Assembly (NCBI GenBank): GCA_017531485.1
Contig: JAFXKY010000061.1
Location: 1-40,815, forward strand
Length of the DNA: 40,815 bases
Direction of reading: 5' to 3'
Source: Eubacteriaceae bacterium
GTDB taxonomy: Bacteria > Bacillota > Clostridia > Eubacteriales > Anaerofustaceae
Part shown: positions 15,801 through 24,495 of the stretch, one piece after another
How the letters are laid out: the number at the start of each line of letters is the position of its first letter
Numbering within the stretch: the stretch's first letter is position 1
Position numbers and translations under genes: made by a program
The notes under the pieces: model-generated
What the model saw: the letters and a program-made list of their open reading frames with translations, nothing else
Told to the model about the DNA's origin: nothing
Databases searched by the model: none

Positions 15801-16746
15801 TTTTCTTCACCTCACCGTATTTTTTAGCTTTGATGTATTTGTCAAGGAGCGGAGTTACAAGGTTCATGAAGCAGATTGAGTAAGAAACGCCTTCCGGATA
15901 TCCGCCGTAGAAACGGATGATGCATGTCATAAGACCGCAGCCGACAGCGTAAATGATTTCTCCGAGCGGTGTTGACGGGCTTGTAACATAGTCTGTAGCC
16001 ATGAAGATAGAACCGAGCATGAGACCGCCTGCGCAGAGCTGGAACGGAACGTTCTGTCCTGCGAGAAGAGAGAATACTGCAACTGTTCCCATGTAAACAA
16101 CAGGGATGCGATATGTAATAACTTTTCTCCAGAGGAGATAAGCAAAACCGATAAGGAGTGCAGCTGATGAAATTTCACCGATACATCCGTGAATGTCGCC
16201 GATACCGAGGAATAAGTCTAAAAGCGGTGTTCCTTCAGCACCAACTACGAGCGGTGTTGCTGATGTGAGTGTAGCAGCTGTAGCAGCTGATGTAACTTCG
16301 CCTGCGGGGATGAATGCAGAACCTGTCATTCTTGTCGGATATGAAGCAACAAGGAAAAGACGAGCTGCGAGAGCAGGGTTGATGAAGTTGCAGCCGAGGC
16401 CGCCGAAGAGCTGTTTAACGATTACGATCGCGAATACGCATCCGATTGCGAGTACCCACCACGGGCATCCTACCGGAACGTTCATTGCGAGTAAAAGACC
16501 TGTTACTGCTGCTGAGAGGTCAGTAATTGTGATAGGTCTTTTCATCACTTTCTGTGCAAGGTATTCTGAAGCAACTGCTGTTGCTACGCCTACAGCGAGA
16601 AGAAGGATAGCCTTGATGCCGTACTGTAAAATACCCATTACACAAGCAGGGAGAAGAGCGATGATAACATCGCGCATGATTACCTGAGTTGTCTGGTTAC
16701 CTCTGATATGAGGAGATGATGATACTGTGAATTGTCTTTCTGCCAT
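15793..16746 (-). CDS. rnfD: Rnf complex subunit RnfD
   Basis: A 317-aa polytopic membrane protein (about nine helices). It has the RnfD/NqrB core LFGGLGCNFINPALAARLFL around residues 117-136. The following TLTSATPLV contains the threonine expected to hold a second covalent FMN. GCIGEISSAALLIGFAYLL and FMATDYVTSPSTPLGE are further conserved segments. It is part of the ion channel and electron path between RnfG and RnfC. Start ATG at 16746 follows a GGAGG site after rnfC. Confidence 0.96.
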   Translation of the reverse strand: MAERQFTVSSSPHIRGNQTTQVIMRDVIIALLPACVMGILQYGIKAILLLAVGVATAVASEYLAQKVMKRPITITDLSAAVTGLLLAMNVPVGCPWWVLAIGCVFAIVIVKQLFGGLGCNFINPALAARLFLVASYPTRMTGSAFIPAGEVTSAATAATLTSATPLVVGAEGTPLLDLFLGIGDIHGCIGEISSAALLIGFAYLLWRKVITYRIPVVYMGTVAVFSLLAGQNVPFQLCAGGLMLGSIFMATDYVTSPSTPLGEIIYAVGCGLMTCIIRFYGGYPEGVSYSICFMNLVTPLLDKYIKAKKYGEVKKNA

Positions 16747-16760
16747 AGTATTCCTCCAAA

Positions 16761-18086
16761 TTAAGACTGTTTCTTTCTGCGTTCAGCCTGAACAAGTCTC
16801 TTAGCGTATCTGATAGTAGATACGAGAGGTCTTCTTGCAGGACATACATATGCACAGCTTCCGCATTCGATGCAGTCGAGCGCACTGTAGTTTTCGAGCT
16901 GTTCAACGTTACCCTTTTCAGCATAGCCTGCGATGTAAAGCGGCATGAGGTGCATCGGGCAAGCAACCGTACATTTAGCGCATCTGATGCAGTTTGAAGG
17001 TTCTTCGATCGCTGCGTCAGCTTTGTTCATGCAGAGAAGTCCTGATGTTCCTTTTGTAGCGGGAACTTCCATGTCGTACTGAGCAAATCCCATCATCGGA
17101 CCGCCTGATACTACTTTAGCGCAGTCATCTGTGAGACCACCGCAGTATTCGAGGATGTCTTTTGTCGGTGTACCGATTCTGAAACGGAGTACTTTCGGAG
17201 TTTTGATTCCGCTGCCTGTTACAGTAACGATTCTTGAGATAAGCGGCATACCTGTTGTGAGTGCTTCATATACAGCTGCTGCAGTACCTGAGTTTGCAAC
17301 GATGCATCCTACTGCTGCCGGAAGTCCGCCTGACGGAACTTCGCGTCCTGTGATAGCGTTAACGAGCTGTTTTTCACCACCCTGCGGGTATTTTGTGTGA
17401 AGGCTGTAAATTTCGATTGAATCGTCAGATGCGTTCTTTACTGCTTCGATCGCATCGTTTTTGTTGTCTTCGATTCCGATGTAGCCTTTTGACTGACCGA
17501 GAACTTTCATCATGATCTTGAGACCGCCGACAACTTTTTCCGGCGTTTCTCTCATGAGAGCGTGGTCACTTGTGAGGTAAGGTTCACATTCAGCGCCGTT
17601 GATGATCATATGATCGATAACTGCGTCTGCTGACGGGATAAGTTTTGCTCTTGTCGGGAATGTAGCGCCGCCGAGACCTACGATGCCTGCATCAGCGATT
17701 GCCTGTAAGATAGCATCCTTATCCATTGTTGTCCAGTCTTTGGGCTGGATTGATTCATCAAGTGTGTCTGTAAAGTCGTTTTCGATAACAACGCATGTTA
17801 CTTTTCCGCCGTTGAAAGAAGTGCGTGTTTCGATAGCTGTGACTGTACCTGAAACGCTTGCGTGAATGTTAGCGGAAATGAATCCGCCTGCTTCTCCGAT
17901 GAGCTGACCCATTTTAACCTGCTGTCCTACTTCGACAACCGGTTTAGCCGGGGCACCGATGTGCTGTGACATAGGAATCACAACTACTTTGGGAGCCGGC
18001 ATGTCTTCAATGGGCAACTTTTCTGTGTAGTGTTTGTTGTAAGACGGGTGAATCCCACCTTTAAACGTAGCATGTTTAATGTCCAT
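16761..18086 (-). CDS. rnfC: Rnf complex subunit RnfC (NADH/FMN and Fe-S subunit)
   Basis: A 441-aa peripheral subunit and first gene of the operon. The N-terminus (IHPSYNKHYTEKLPIEDMPAPKVVVIPMSQHIGAPAKPVV) is the RnfC opening. GIVGLGGATFPTRAKL (~135-150) is the nucleotide/FMN-binding glycine motif shared with NuoF. An SLBB-type region follows. Two 4Fe-4S motifs are near the C-terminus: CIRCAKCTVACP and CIECGSCAYVCP. It is expected to reduce NAD+ at the cytoplasmic face. RBS GGTGGAG lies ~9 nt before ATG 18086. Confidence 0.96.
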   Translation of the reverse strand: MDIKHATFKGGIHPSYNKHYTEKLPIEDMPAPKVVVIPMSQHIGAPAKPVVEVGQQVKMGQLIGEAGGFISANIHASVSGTVTAIETRTSFNGGKVTCVVIENDFTDTLDESIQPKDWTTMDKDAILQAIADAGIVGLGGATFPTRAKLIPSADAVIDHMIINGAECEPYLTSDHALMRETPEKVVGGLKIMMKVLGQSKGYIGIEDNKNDAIEAVKNASDDSIEIYSLHTKYPQGGEKQLVNAITGREVPSGGLPAAVGCIVANSGTAAAVYEALTTGMPLISRIVTVTGSGIKTPKVLRFRIGTPTKDILEYCGGLTDDCAKVVSGGPMMGFAQYDMEVPATKGTSGLLCMNKADAAIEEPSNCIRCAKCTVACPMHLMPLYIAGYAEKGNVEQLENYSALDCIECGSCAYVCPARRPLVSTIRYAKRLVQAERRKKQS

Positions 18087-18215
18087 TGCTGTTTACTCCA
18101 CCTAATCATATTTTATCAGAAAACGACACACAAAATACGGAGAATCCCTTCTCCCTCTTCTTTGTCGTTTACCAACCGATTATATTCTATGTATATACTT
18201 CTATACACAGCACCA

Positions 18216-18244
18216 ATTATAGCATCATGGATTTCGTTTGTCAA
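18216..18244 (-). promoter_or_regulatory. Consensus sigma-A promoter of the rnf operon
   Basis: Read on the minus strand, a perfect TTGACA (18239-18244) and a perfect TATAAT (18216-18221) are separated by 17 bp. The start point would be near 18209, giving a leader of about 120 nt before rnfC. Both boxes matching fully is rare and implies strong constitutive transcription unless an unseen repressor acts. Confidence 0.87.
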
Positions 18245-18522
18245 AAGAAGTTTGGCGAATCCACTCAAAATCAGTCGCATTTTGAATAAATTTCTCCCCC
18301 TGAAAAACGCATTTTGAAAAAGAGAATATTTAATCAGCCAAAATGAAAAATTCTTGAATATTACTTCGTTTCATCAAGCATCATTGAGTATTCCTTCAAA
18401 AATATTTCCCGCACCGCCGGAAGTTTTTTTCACTCACAGCGGTGCAGGGTGGATATTAATTCTTTTTTGCATAAAATTCAGGTGTAAACAGGTGAAATCC
18501 GTATAAAGATACCGTTTTTACG
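18245..18522. other. AT-rich intergenic region between rnf promoter and phage cassette
   Basis: No gene was found. An inverted repeat GCACCGC/GCGGTGC (18411-18417 and 18439-18445) with a 21-nt loop is followed, on the minus strand, by a T-rich stretch. It may end transcription of the phage cassette. Otherwise the stretch is A/T-rich without clear signals. Confidence 0.4.
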
Positions 18523-18897
18523 TTATACAAAATTTTCCATATAAAACGCCTTTATCACCTCATAATGCAGCCTGTTTACGCTGTTGGCGCCGATGGAAAA
18601 ATGCTTTTCGAACATATCTATGGCGAGTTCGTACTGTTCGATGGTGAGGGCTTCGCCCATGATATGGCGGTGATAGAAGTCGTTGAGGTAATAAGCTTCC
18701 TGAGCGATCTGGCGAAGGCGGATATCGTCCAGTTTCGTTTCCAGATCGTGATTGAGTCTTTTGCCGATGACGGAAAGAAGTTTCGTAAGGGGTTTTGCGG
18801 CGATCCTGCGGGAATTTTCGATGATGCCGAGGGCTGTGATGAGAAGCAGTGAAAGCGGAGTGAGAATATCTTTCATATTTCCGAGAAATTCGTTCAT
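18523..18897 (-). CDS. Small membrane-anchored phage protein (possible lysis accessory)
   Basis: A 124-aa protein with a single hydrophobic segment at residues ~12-26 (LTPLSLLLITALGIIE). A charged, mostly helical cytoplasmic-looking part contains HDLETKLDDIRLRQIAQEAYYLNDFYHRH. It begins one nucleotide after the M23 lysin stop, so it is the last gene of the phage operon. The family is not recognised. A single-span protein next to the lysin could be a holin or spanin-like accessory, but the sequence does not prove it. Confidence 0.65.
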   Translation of the reverse strand: MNEFLGNMKDILTPLSLLLITALGIIENSRRIAAKPLTKLLSVIGKRLNHDLETKLDDIRLRQIAQEAYYLNDFYHRHIMGEALTIEQYELAIDMFEKHFSIGANSVNRLHYEVIKAFYMENFV

Positions 18898-18898
18898 G

Positions 18899-19735
18899 TC
18901 ACACCCTCATTATCTCATACTTCTTATCCGTCTCTTCCCCGACGGTCTGATCTTCCGCGAGATAACAGACATCAAGGGGGTTCACGGAACATTCATATCT
19001 CTCAACCGTTCCGGAAAGGTCGGCAGTATGGCCTTTCCATATGTCGAAATGCAGGTGGTGACCGTTTGAGGAAGTTCCCGTATTTCCCATTTTCCCGATG
19101 ACTTCCCCTTTTTTCACCTTCTGCCCTTTACTGACAGCAATACTGCTCAGGTGAATAAACCGGAAAGTATATTTCCCGCCGCCTTCGGAATATGCCCTTA
19201 TGTATTTTCCGATGTCCTTCCCTTCCCCGACGGAGATTATCTTCATGTCGGCAGGGGCGATGACGGGCTGATTTTTGCCGCCGTGGGAGAGTGAATACCC
19301 GAAGTCCACGGCAGGGTGTGTTTTCGTGAATGCTCCCGAGATGCCGACGTAATTCACAGGAAAGATCATCTTTCCTTCTTCCTCAGTCTTTGTTTCCGCA
19401 CCTGCGTAAATCATCCTCTCTTCGAGGCTTACAAACATCTTCCCGAAATATCCGTCGGATTTTTTGAGGTACTCATAAAACCCCTGCGAAGACATCCATA
19501 GGAATATCACGAGCCATATTCCTTCATAAACTCCCAGGCTTTCGTAACAAAGGCAGAAGAGTGTTCCGTAAAACGCGGAGAACATCACGCTCGCCGCCAT
19601 GCAAAGGCGCTTGTCGGAAATTCCGGAGGACTTTACTTTCTCCGTGGAGAAGCAGACCATGACGCTCATGGTCATTCCGAGGAAAAGGATCTCCGAAAGG
19701 CTTTTTATTTCGTTTATATACCTGAAATTCTCCAT
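18899..19735 (-). CDS. Holin-like membrane domain fused to M23 endopeptidase (phage lysin)
   Basis: The chosen start is the ATG at 19735 (MENFRYINEI), which has GGAGG 6-10 nt upstream and follows the previous stop at once; a longer frame reads 9 codons further. The protein has 278 aa. Three hydrophobic segments at ~14-29, ~45-63 and ~70-83 resemble a small phage holin. A linker is followed by a complete M23/LytM peptidase: H140-x3-D144 (HPAVDFG), H195 and H227-L-H229 (HHLHFD). These are the zinc and catalytic residues. It would cleave peptidoglycan cross-links. The order TM-then-peptidase means the enzyme is membrane-tethered, with holin and endolysin functions possibly joined. Confidence 0.87.
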   Translation of the reverse strand: MENFRYINEIKSLSEILFLGMTMSVMVCFSTEKVKSSGISDKRLCMAASVMFSAFYGTLFCLCYESLGVYEGIWLVIFLWMSSQGFYEYLKKSDGYFGKMFVSLEERMIYAGAETKTEEEGKMIFPVNYVGISGAFTKTHPAVDFGYSLSHGGKNQPVIAPADMKIISVGEGKDIGKYIRAYSEGGGKYTFRFIHLSSIAVSKGQKVKKGEVIGKMGNTGTSSNGHHLHFDIWKGHTADLSGTVERYECSVNPLDVCYLAEDQTVGEETDKKYEIMRV

Positions 19736-19736
19736 A

Positions 19737-21182
19737 TCAACCCTCCACCATATAAACCGCAACGTCTGACCAGCCGCCTGCCGCCTGATATGCGGCGAGA
19801 GTTCCTGTGGGAACAGTAATGACGCAGTCGTCGGGAATATTCAGAAACGCGGAAGTCCCCATAGTCGGCGGAGTCGTGGGAAGGACGGTGATGTTTTTCA
19901 GGCAATGGCAGTTCTGAAACGCATATGCCTTTATTTCCGTCAGCCCCGCAGGAATGACGGCGGAAGTGATGGCATGGCAGTCATAAAACGCATATGTGCC
20001 GATGGTTGTGACGGATGGCGGAATGGGCATATACGCAAGTGCGTAATTCTGATAAAACACGCTGCTGCCCATGGAGGTGATGTGATCGGGAATGGTGAGT
20101 TTGTTGAGGGAATGGCACTTATAAAACACGAAGTTTCCCATACTCGTCACGCTCTCGGGAATATAAACCGTTTCGAGGGAATAACACTCGCTGAATGCGT
20201 ACCCGTTCAGTGTCGTCATGCCGGGGCTTAAAGTGACGGATGAGAGAGAGTGGCAATAACGGAATGACGAAGCGCCGATGGTCGTGCATTTTTTCGGAAG
20301 CGGCACGATCTTCAGCCCGTAACAGGAACCGAAGGTGTATGTGGGGATATTCGTCGCATTTTTCGGAACGACCACGCACCTTACGGAAGAAGCGTTGTTG
20401 AAAGAATAGTTCCCCATGCTCGTGACGGTATTGGGAAGGGTTATGTATTCAAGGCTGCGGCAGTACTGAAACGCATATGACGACACAGCCGCGACCCTTC
20501 TTCCCACATATACCGCCCTGAGCATATTTGAATATGCCCTTGTGGCTTCGCTTACATCCCCCAGAACGTTATACGCCTTTAAGGTATGCCCGAGCTTTAA
20601 GTTGCACACCGATGTCGGCAGAAGGCTGATGGTGTACGTTCCCGTGGAAGAATAATTATGATTAAGAAGCTTGTTTCCCGTCCCCGACACTTTCTCTGCC
20701 GCGCTTCCGTCGCCCCAGTTTATGCTGACGCCTTCGGAGACGGACTGATTGAAGGCGAGGGTGACATTTCTGAGAAGGTCGTCGTTTATGTCGATCTCGA
20801 GGCGGGTGGATTCATCGTCTGTGATATAAACCGCGCCCACATTCATCCTCACCCCTTCGCCGAGAGTTTTTAATTCATCAAGGCTCCAGTTCCATTCCTG
20901 GAAAGTGAGCCCCGTGTGGGAAGGAGGAAGGGGAAGTTCCGTAAGGGACGAGATTTCCGACGGAGAGAAGGAATAAAGGAGGCTTCCGTCATAATCATAA
21001 AAAAGTATCTCCTTCGTCGGGTCGGGGACAGAAACTGATACTGAGGAAGAGATCAAGTCGATATATTCCCCGACAGAGTCTATATTTATCCCTTCCGGCA
21101 CCTCCACGCCTTTGTTTCTGATCTTTGAAATGATGTCGTCTTTGGCGGAAATGATCCTCTGAAGTTCTGTTTTTATGCTCAT
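19737..21182 (-). CDS. Phage tail/receptor-binding protein with PKD-like and BspA leucine-rich repeats
   Basis: A 481-aa protein. Residues 1-45 (MSIKTELQRIISAKDDIISKIRNKG) form an N-terminal module shared with the preceding fibre gene, probably for particle attachment. At ~145-185, SINWGDGSAAEK ... HNYSSTGTYTISLL has the WGDG and Y-x-x-x-G-x-Y pattern of a PKD domain. From ~225 to ~465 there are about ten 23-residue BspA/LRR_5 units (for example GNYSFNNASS, GASSFRYCHS, GTYAFYDCHA). The family is found on bacterial surfaces and phage tails and binds proteins. In this context it is most likely a host-recognition fibre. RBS GAGGAAAG overlaps the previous stop. Confidence 0.82.
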   Translation of the reverse strand: MSIKTELQRIISAKDDIISKIRNKGVEVPEGINIDSVGEYIDLISSSVSVSVPDPTKEILFYDYDGSLLYSFSPSEISSLTELPLPPSHTGLTFQEWNWSLDELKTLGEGVRMNVGAVYITDDESTRLEIDINDDLLRNVTLAFNQSVSEGVSINWGDGSAAEKVSGTGNKLLNHNYSSTGTYTISLLPTSVCNLKLGHTLKAYNVLGDVSEATRAYSNMLRAVYVGRRVAAVSSYAFQYCRSLEYITLPNTVTSMGNYSFNNASSVRCVVVPKNATNIPTYTFGSCYGLKIVPLPKKCTTIGASSFRYCHSLSSVTLSPGMTTLNGYAFSECYSLETVYIPESVTSMGNFVFYKCHSLNKLTIPDHITSMGSSVFYQNYALAYMPIPPSVTTIGTYAFYDCHAITSAVIPAGLTEIKAYAFQNCHCLKNITVLPTTPPTMGTSAFLNIPDDCVITVPTGTLAAYQAAGGWSDVAVYMVEG

Positions 21183-21190
21183 CTTTCCTC

Positions 21191-22210
21191 CTAAATCGCG
21201 CTGAGGGCGAGTTCGATGTCGTTTGTGAGGCTGACGGTGCCTTCCCCTGCGTGATAACCGAGGGGGATGGTGTACTGCGTGGTCTCGATTCCGTCGAAGG
21301 TAGCCCTGAGGTTTCCTTTGTTGGGCATATTTCCGTACTGGGTTATTCCGTCTCCGTCCACAAACCTTCCGCCGGCAAGAACCGCTTCGGGGTAGATGGT
21401 GACTCTCGTGATATCCTGATAAGCATCGGGGATCGGTTCGATAGTCACTTCCGAAAAAAGTTTCCCGCTTGACGGCTTGATGGTCCTGGCGACTTTCACA
21501 GGCGGCGCAGAGCGCGTTTCCGTCACTACATAAACCTTCCCCTGCCCGTCGTGGTACCCTTCGGGGATGATATATTCCGTAGTTTCCGAATCAAGCAGCA
21601 TCTCCGCCGCGGAAATTTCCTCCATACTTCCCGTCACGGGGCTTCCGTCGGGACCGATGAACTGTTTTCCCGAAATGACGTCCCCTGCCGTTGCTGTCGT
21701 GGAAGATACGTCACAAAACCCCTGCGGGATCGCTCCGACGGTGACGGCGGAGATGAGATATCCGCTGTCGGGGAAGACTGTCTGGATCTCGTTTGTGGGA
21801 GTGACGGTCTTTGTCTGTTTTCTGAGAAGTCCCGTGATCTTTGTTCCGTCTTTATATGCGGTCTTTGAATCAAGGATGTCCATTTCCGTTGCGGTGGCGT
21901 CGGATGTGAAAGCGCCGTCGACGCCGAGGATATTTACGCCTGAACGTATATTATCCGGGCTGATCTTTTCCGCGTCCCCTTCATCAAGCCCTACCATACA
22001 TCCCTCCGGGTAATACCCTTCTTCAATGGTAACTCTGTCGTCAGGGGTCATTATCGTCGTGAACGTATATCCGTGGGAAGATACGCTCTGCAGCGCCCTG
22101 ACGCATTCTTCAAGATCCGCGTCCGCTCCGACGAGATCCATTCCGATGAGGTGGATGCGGAGGCTGTCGCGGAGGTCCTGAAGTCTTTGTAACTGTGTTG
22201 CTATACTCAT
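21191..22210 (-). CDS. Phage tail-fibre-like protein with repeated beta modules
   Basis: A 339-aa protein that opens with MSIATQLQRLQDLRDSLRIHL, similar to the start of the LRR fibre downstream. The body repeats short modules of the type 'VTI-x2-GYYPEG', 'NIRSGVNILGVDGAF', 'VISGKQFIGPDGSPVTGSM' and 'YTIPLGYHAGEGTVSL'. These are common in fibre and decoration proteins of Firmicutes phages. No enzyme motif is seen. It ends with TAG, 8 bp before the next ATG. Role in adsorption is inferred from position between tail protein genes and the LRR fibre. Confidence 0.75.
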   Translation of the reverse strand: MSIATQLQRLQDLRDSLRIHLIGMDLVGADADLEECVRALQSVSSHGYTFTTIMTPDDRVTIEEGYYPEGCMVGLDEGDAEKISPDNIRSGVNILGVDGAFTSDATATEMDILDSKTAYKDGTKITGLLRKQTKTVTPTNEIQTVFPDSGYLISAVTVGAIPQGFCDVSSTTATAGDVISGKQFIGPDGSPVTGSMEEISAAEMLLDSETTEYIIPEGYHDGQGKVYVVTETRSAPPVKVARTIKPSSGKLFSEVTIEPIPDAYQDITRVTIYPEAVLAGGRFVDGDGITQYGNMPNKGNLRATFDGIETTQYTIPLGYHAGEGTVSLTNDIELALSAI

Positions 22211-22222
22211 ATTTTCTCCTTA

Positions 22223-22459
22223 TCATATTTTTTCGAGGGCACGTTCGATGTCCCCTGTTATATTGTAGACACCGCCGGAGGATATAGGGCGTTTGTCGCC
22301 CCATATCGCCGTATCGACGGTTATGACCCTGATCTTTCCGCCGGAGATCTCAACGCTGTCCGAAGAAGTAAGTTCCTCAGATCCCTGAAGGAGATATCTC
22401 CTCCTGAGGTCCTCCGCGGTCTTTACGACGGAATTATCTCTCGGATCGGTCTTCATCAC
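22223..22459 (-). CDS. Small phage tail-region protein, 78 aa
   Basis: This 78-aa protein starts MMKTDPRDNSVVKTAEDLRR and ends DIERALEKI. Its ATG overlaps the stop of the 65-aa gene (ATGTGATG), indicating translational coupling, and the fibre gene follows 12 nt later. The middle (SVEISGGKIRVITVDT) looks beta-rich. No family is recognised. Similar small genes sit between tail and fibre genes of compact Firmicutes phages. Confidence 0.7.
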   Translation of the reverse strand: MMKTDPRDNSVVKTAEDLRRRYLLQGSEELTSSDSVEISGGKIRVITVDTAIWGDKRPISSGGVYNITGDIERALEKI

Positions 22460-22653
22460 ATCCCTCCTGTAAGCTCTTCATAAAGATACACAAGCTCGTT
22501 TTCAATGGCGGGGATGAGATCTTCGTTGATATAATCCTTCAGAAGGTTTGCGGCTTCGTCGAACTTCGCTTTAAGTTCCGCCGCATCCATCTGTGGCGCA
22601 TCATCAAGGGAAGAGATGATGTTCAGGTCTTCTGTAAATAATGGTAAACTCAT
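22456..22653 (-). CDS. Small phage protein, 65 aa
   Basis: A 65-aa acidic, helical protein (NIISSLDDAPQMDAAELKAK ... YINEDLIPAIENELVYL). It has AAGGAGG 6 nt before the ATG. The 'SSLDDAPQ...AAELKAKFDEAA...IPAIE' pattern is seen in small proteins encoded near fibre genes of Firmicutes prophages, possibly trimeric coiled-coil linkers; this is inference. It overlaps the 78-aa gene by 4 nt. Confidence 0.7.
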   Translation of the reverse strand: MSLPLFTEDLNIISSLDDAPQMDAAELKAKFDEAANLLKDYINEDLIPAIENELVYLYEELTGGM

Positions 22654-22662
22654 ATTTCCTCC

Positions 22663-24495
22663 TTAGTCGTATTTTTTGATGTGGTACTCTCCCGCGATTC
22701 CCGAAATATTAAACGGGCTTTTGTCGGAAGAAAACTCAAACGAGATGCTTCCGAAGCGCCTCGGGAGATTGTTTATGGGAATTAATGCTTTTCCCCCTGT
22801 GAAAAAGCTCATTTTCCCGAAATTCATCCCGGTGAAACCAAACGGGCTCAGGGAGAACCTGCCGATAAGGGTCTTTTCGTGGTTGTCCGTATCCGCATGG
22901 ATAATTATTTCCGAAAAGTCCGTGACGTTTGCGGTGATGTAATTTCCTTTTCTTGCAAAGCTCTTTAAGTAACCTTCCGTGCCGAGATGATCCTTCGGGG
23001 TCTTCCAGAAGCTTTTTACATAATACCCGTCGTCGTAATATCCGTCATACACAAAGATATTTCCTTTGTCCGAATAAAAGTACATCTCTCCGCCGACGCA
23101 TATCCCTCCGGTTATCTTTTCGTATTCCATGGCGAACTTCCAGTAAAACCATTCGTACTGTCCGTCGCCCTTTACGTTTTCGCGAAGGATGCCGTCTGTT
23201 ATGAACACATCCCCGCCGATGATGAGAATCAGGTTATCTTTGAATGCGATCATTTTCGAAGACGATCTTTCCTGAATGGTATATTTCTTCAGTCTTTCAT
23301 CAATAAAACTGCTTCTGTGGGAGAGGCGGACATATCCTTCTCCGATGCGGAGGGATTCGATGCCGCGGTCGGAAAGATAAATAAGCTCGTCACCGTAATT
23401 TGTCCCGCAGCCTGCGGCGCCGAAGTATATCTGCGTGTCTGTCACGGGATAGACCTTGCCGAGATCGTAATCAATGACAGGCGTATGGATAAAGACCTTT
23501 CCGCCGTTTCCTCCCGTTTCTTTCAGGACGACGAGCCTTCCGCCGGAAACCATAAGGCTCTTTACGGGGATGTTGTCTTCGCCGTCGTCGTAATATCCGC
23601 TTATGGGGAAATACGCCGCGTCTTCAAAGGCACTGTGGAATATCACTCCCGGATAAAGCGGATTTCCCGACAGAAAAGCCCTGTTGTCAAAGACTTTCGC
23701 CACGGTGCACCTGTCGATGCGGTCGCGGCGGGATATTCCTGTGGAGAAAGTGATGGTGACGTTGTCCGCACCTTCTGTCAACGGCAGGGGAAGCGGTTCG
23801 GGAAAGATGACCTTGCCTTTTTGGGAATCCACCGTGAATAATATGACTTCCCTTCCGTTAACGTGTACCGAAACGGAATCTTCGGCTATGGGCGCATAGT
23901 CAAGGACATAGACCATTGATGTTCCGTCGGAGAGGAAGGTGTTTTTTCTGAAAGGAGTGAGGACGTTTTCCTCCTGATATGCCTCTCCGCCGTATCCGCC
24001 CGGGTCTGAACCGATCCTTGTGGTGGGGATAAAGGCGGTATATTCATCAATATATGAAAAATCTCCGTCCTCGATAAATGAATATTCCTGCCCGTCGAGG
24101 ATATATACCCTGTCTTTGAACACAAAGCTCTCCGACACAGCGTTATTCACCCCCTGCGACACCACATGCATCCCGTCATGTCCTCCGGGAACGATCTCAA
24201 AGAAGGTGGCTGTGTCGGGAAAGGCGGTATATTTCATGACATTTCCGCCTAAGTGTACATACATCCCCTCCCCGTCATACACCACTCCGTTTACGGGAAG
24301 AATTTCCGCACCTGCGTAATAAAATATCTTCCTCAGTCCTTTTCTCGTGGCGATGCCGCCGTCTGTCAGGAAAACATTCTCCGCATCATCGGAGCGTCTT
24401 CGGGAGATGTCCGCATCTCCCGTAAAGTCACTTCCGAGAAATCCGGAATACTCAAGCCTGTAATTTCTGTTTTTCGCAGGAACAGGGATCTTCAC
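22663..24495 (-). CDS. Phage tail/DNA-stabilisation protein, beta-propeller-like
   Basis: A 610-aa protein. The N-terminus (SDFTGDADISRRRSDDAENVFLTDGGIATRKGLRKI) is typical of podovirus stabilisation or tail-tube proteins that pick up 'genome annotation' strands. The remainder is nearly all beta: repeated hydrophobic strands followed by D-G or G-G turns (YDGEGMYVHLGGNV, FKDRVYILDGQEY, SGGRLVVLKETGG, FKDNLILIIGGDVFIT, GGEMYFYSDKGNIFVYDG) suggest a propeller. It overlaps the connector gene by 4 nt (ATGTGA). In the P22-like arrangement this slot holds gp10-like proteins that plug the portal vertex. The functional name is by fold and order, not by a motif. Confidence 0.7.
   Translation of the reverse strand: MKIPVPAKNRNYRLEYSGFLGSDFTGDADISRRRSDDAENVFLTDGGIATRKGLRKIFYYAGAEILPVNGVVYDGEGMYVHLGGNVMKYTAFPDTATFFEIVPGGHDGMHVVSQGVNNAVSESFVFKDRVYILDGQEYSFIEDGDFSYIDEYTAFIPTTRIGSDPGGYGGEAYQEENVLTPFRKNTFLSDGTSMVYVLDYAPIAEDSVSVHVNGREVILFTVDSQKGKVIFPEPLPLPLTEGADNVTITFSTGISRRDRIDRCTVAKVFDNRAFLSGNPLYPGVIFHSAFEDAAYFPISGYYDDGEDNIPVKSLMVSGGRLVVLKETGGNGGKVFIHTPVIDYDLGKVYPVTDTQIYFGAAGCGTNYGDELIYLSDRGIESLRIGEGYVRLSHRSSFIDERLKKYTIQERSSSKMIAFKDNLILIIGGDVFITDGILRENVKGDGQYEWFYWKFAMEYEKITGGICVGGEMYFYSDKGNIFVYDGYYDDGYYVKSFWKTPKDHLGTEGYLKSFARKGNYITANVTDFSEIIIHADTDNHEKTLIGRFSLSPFGFTGMNFGKMSFFTGGKALIPINNLPRRFGSISFEFSSDKSPFNISGIAGEYHIKKYD

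Noticed and set aside
22987-23841. A 284-codon plus-strand frame
   Set aside because: It is antisense to the tail-stabilisation gene, which has operon context and normal ribosome spacing.
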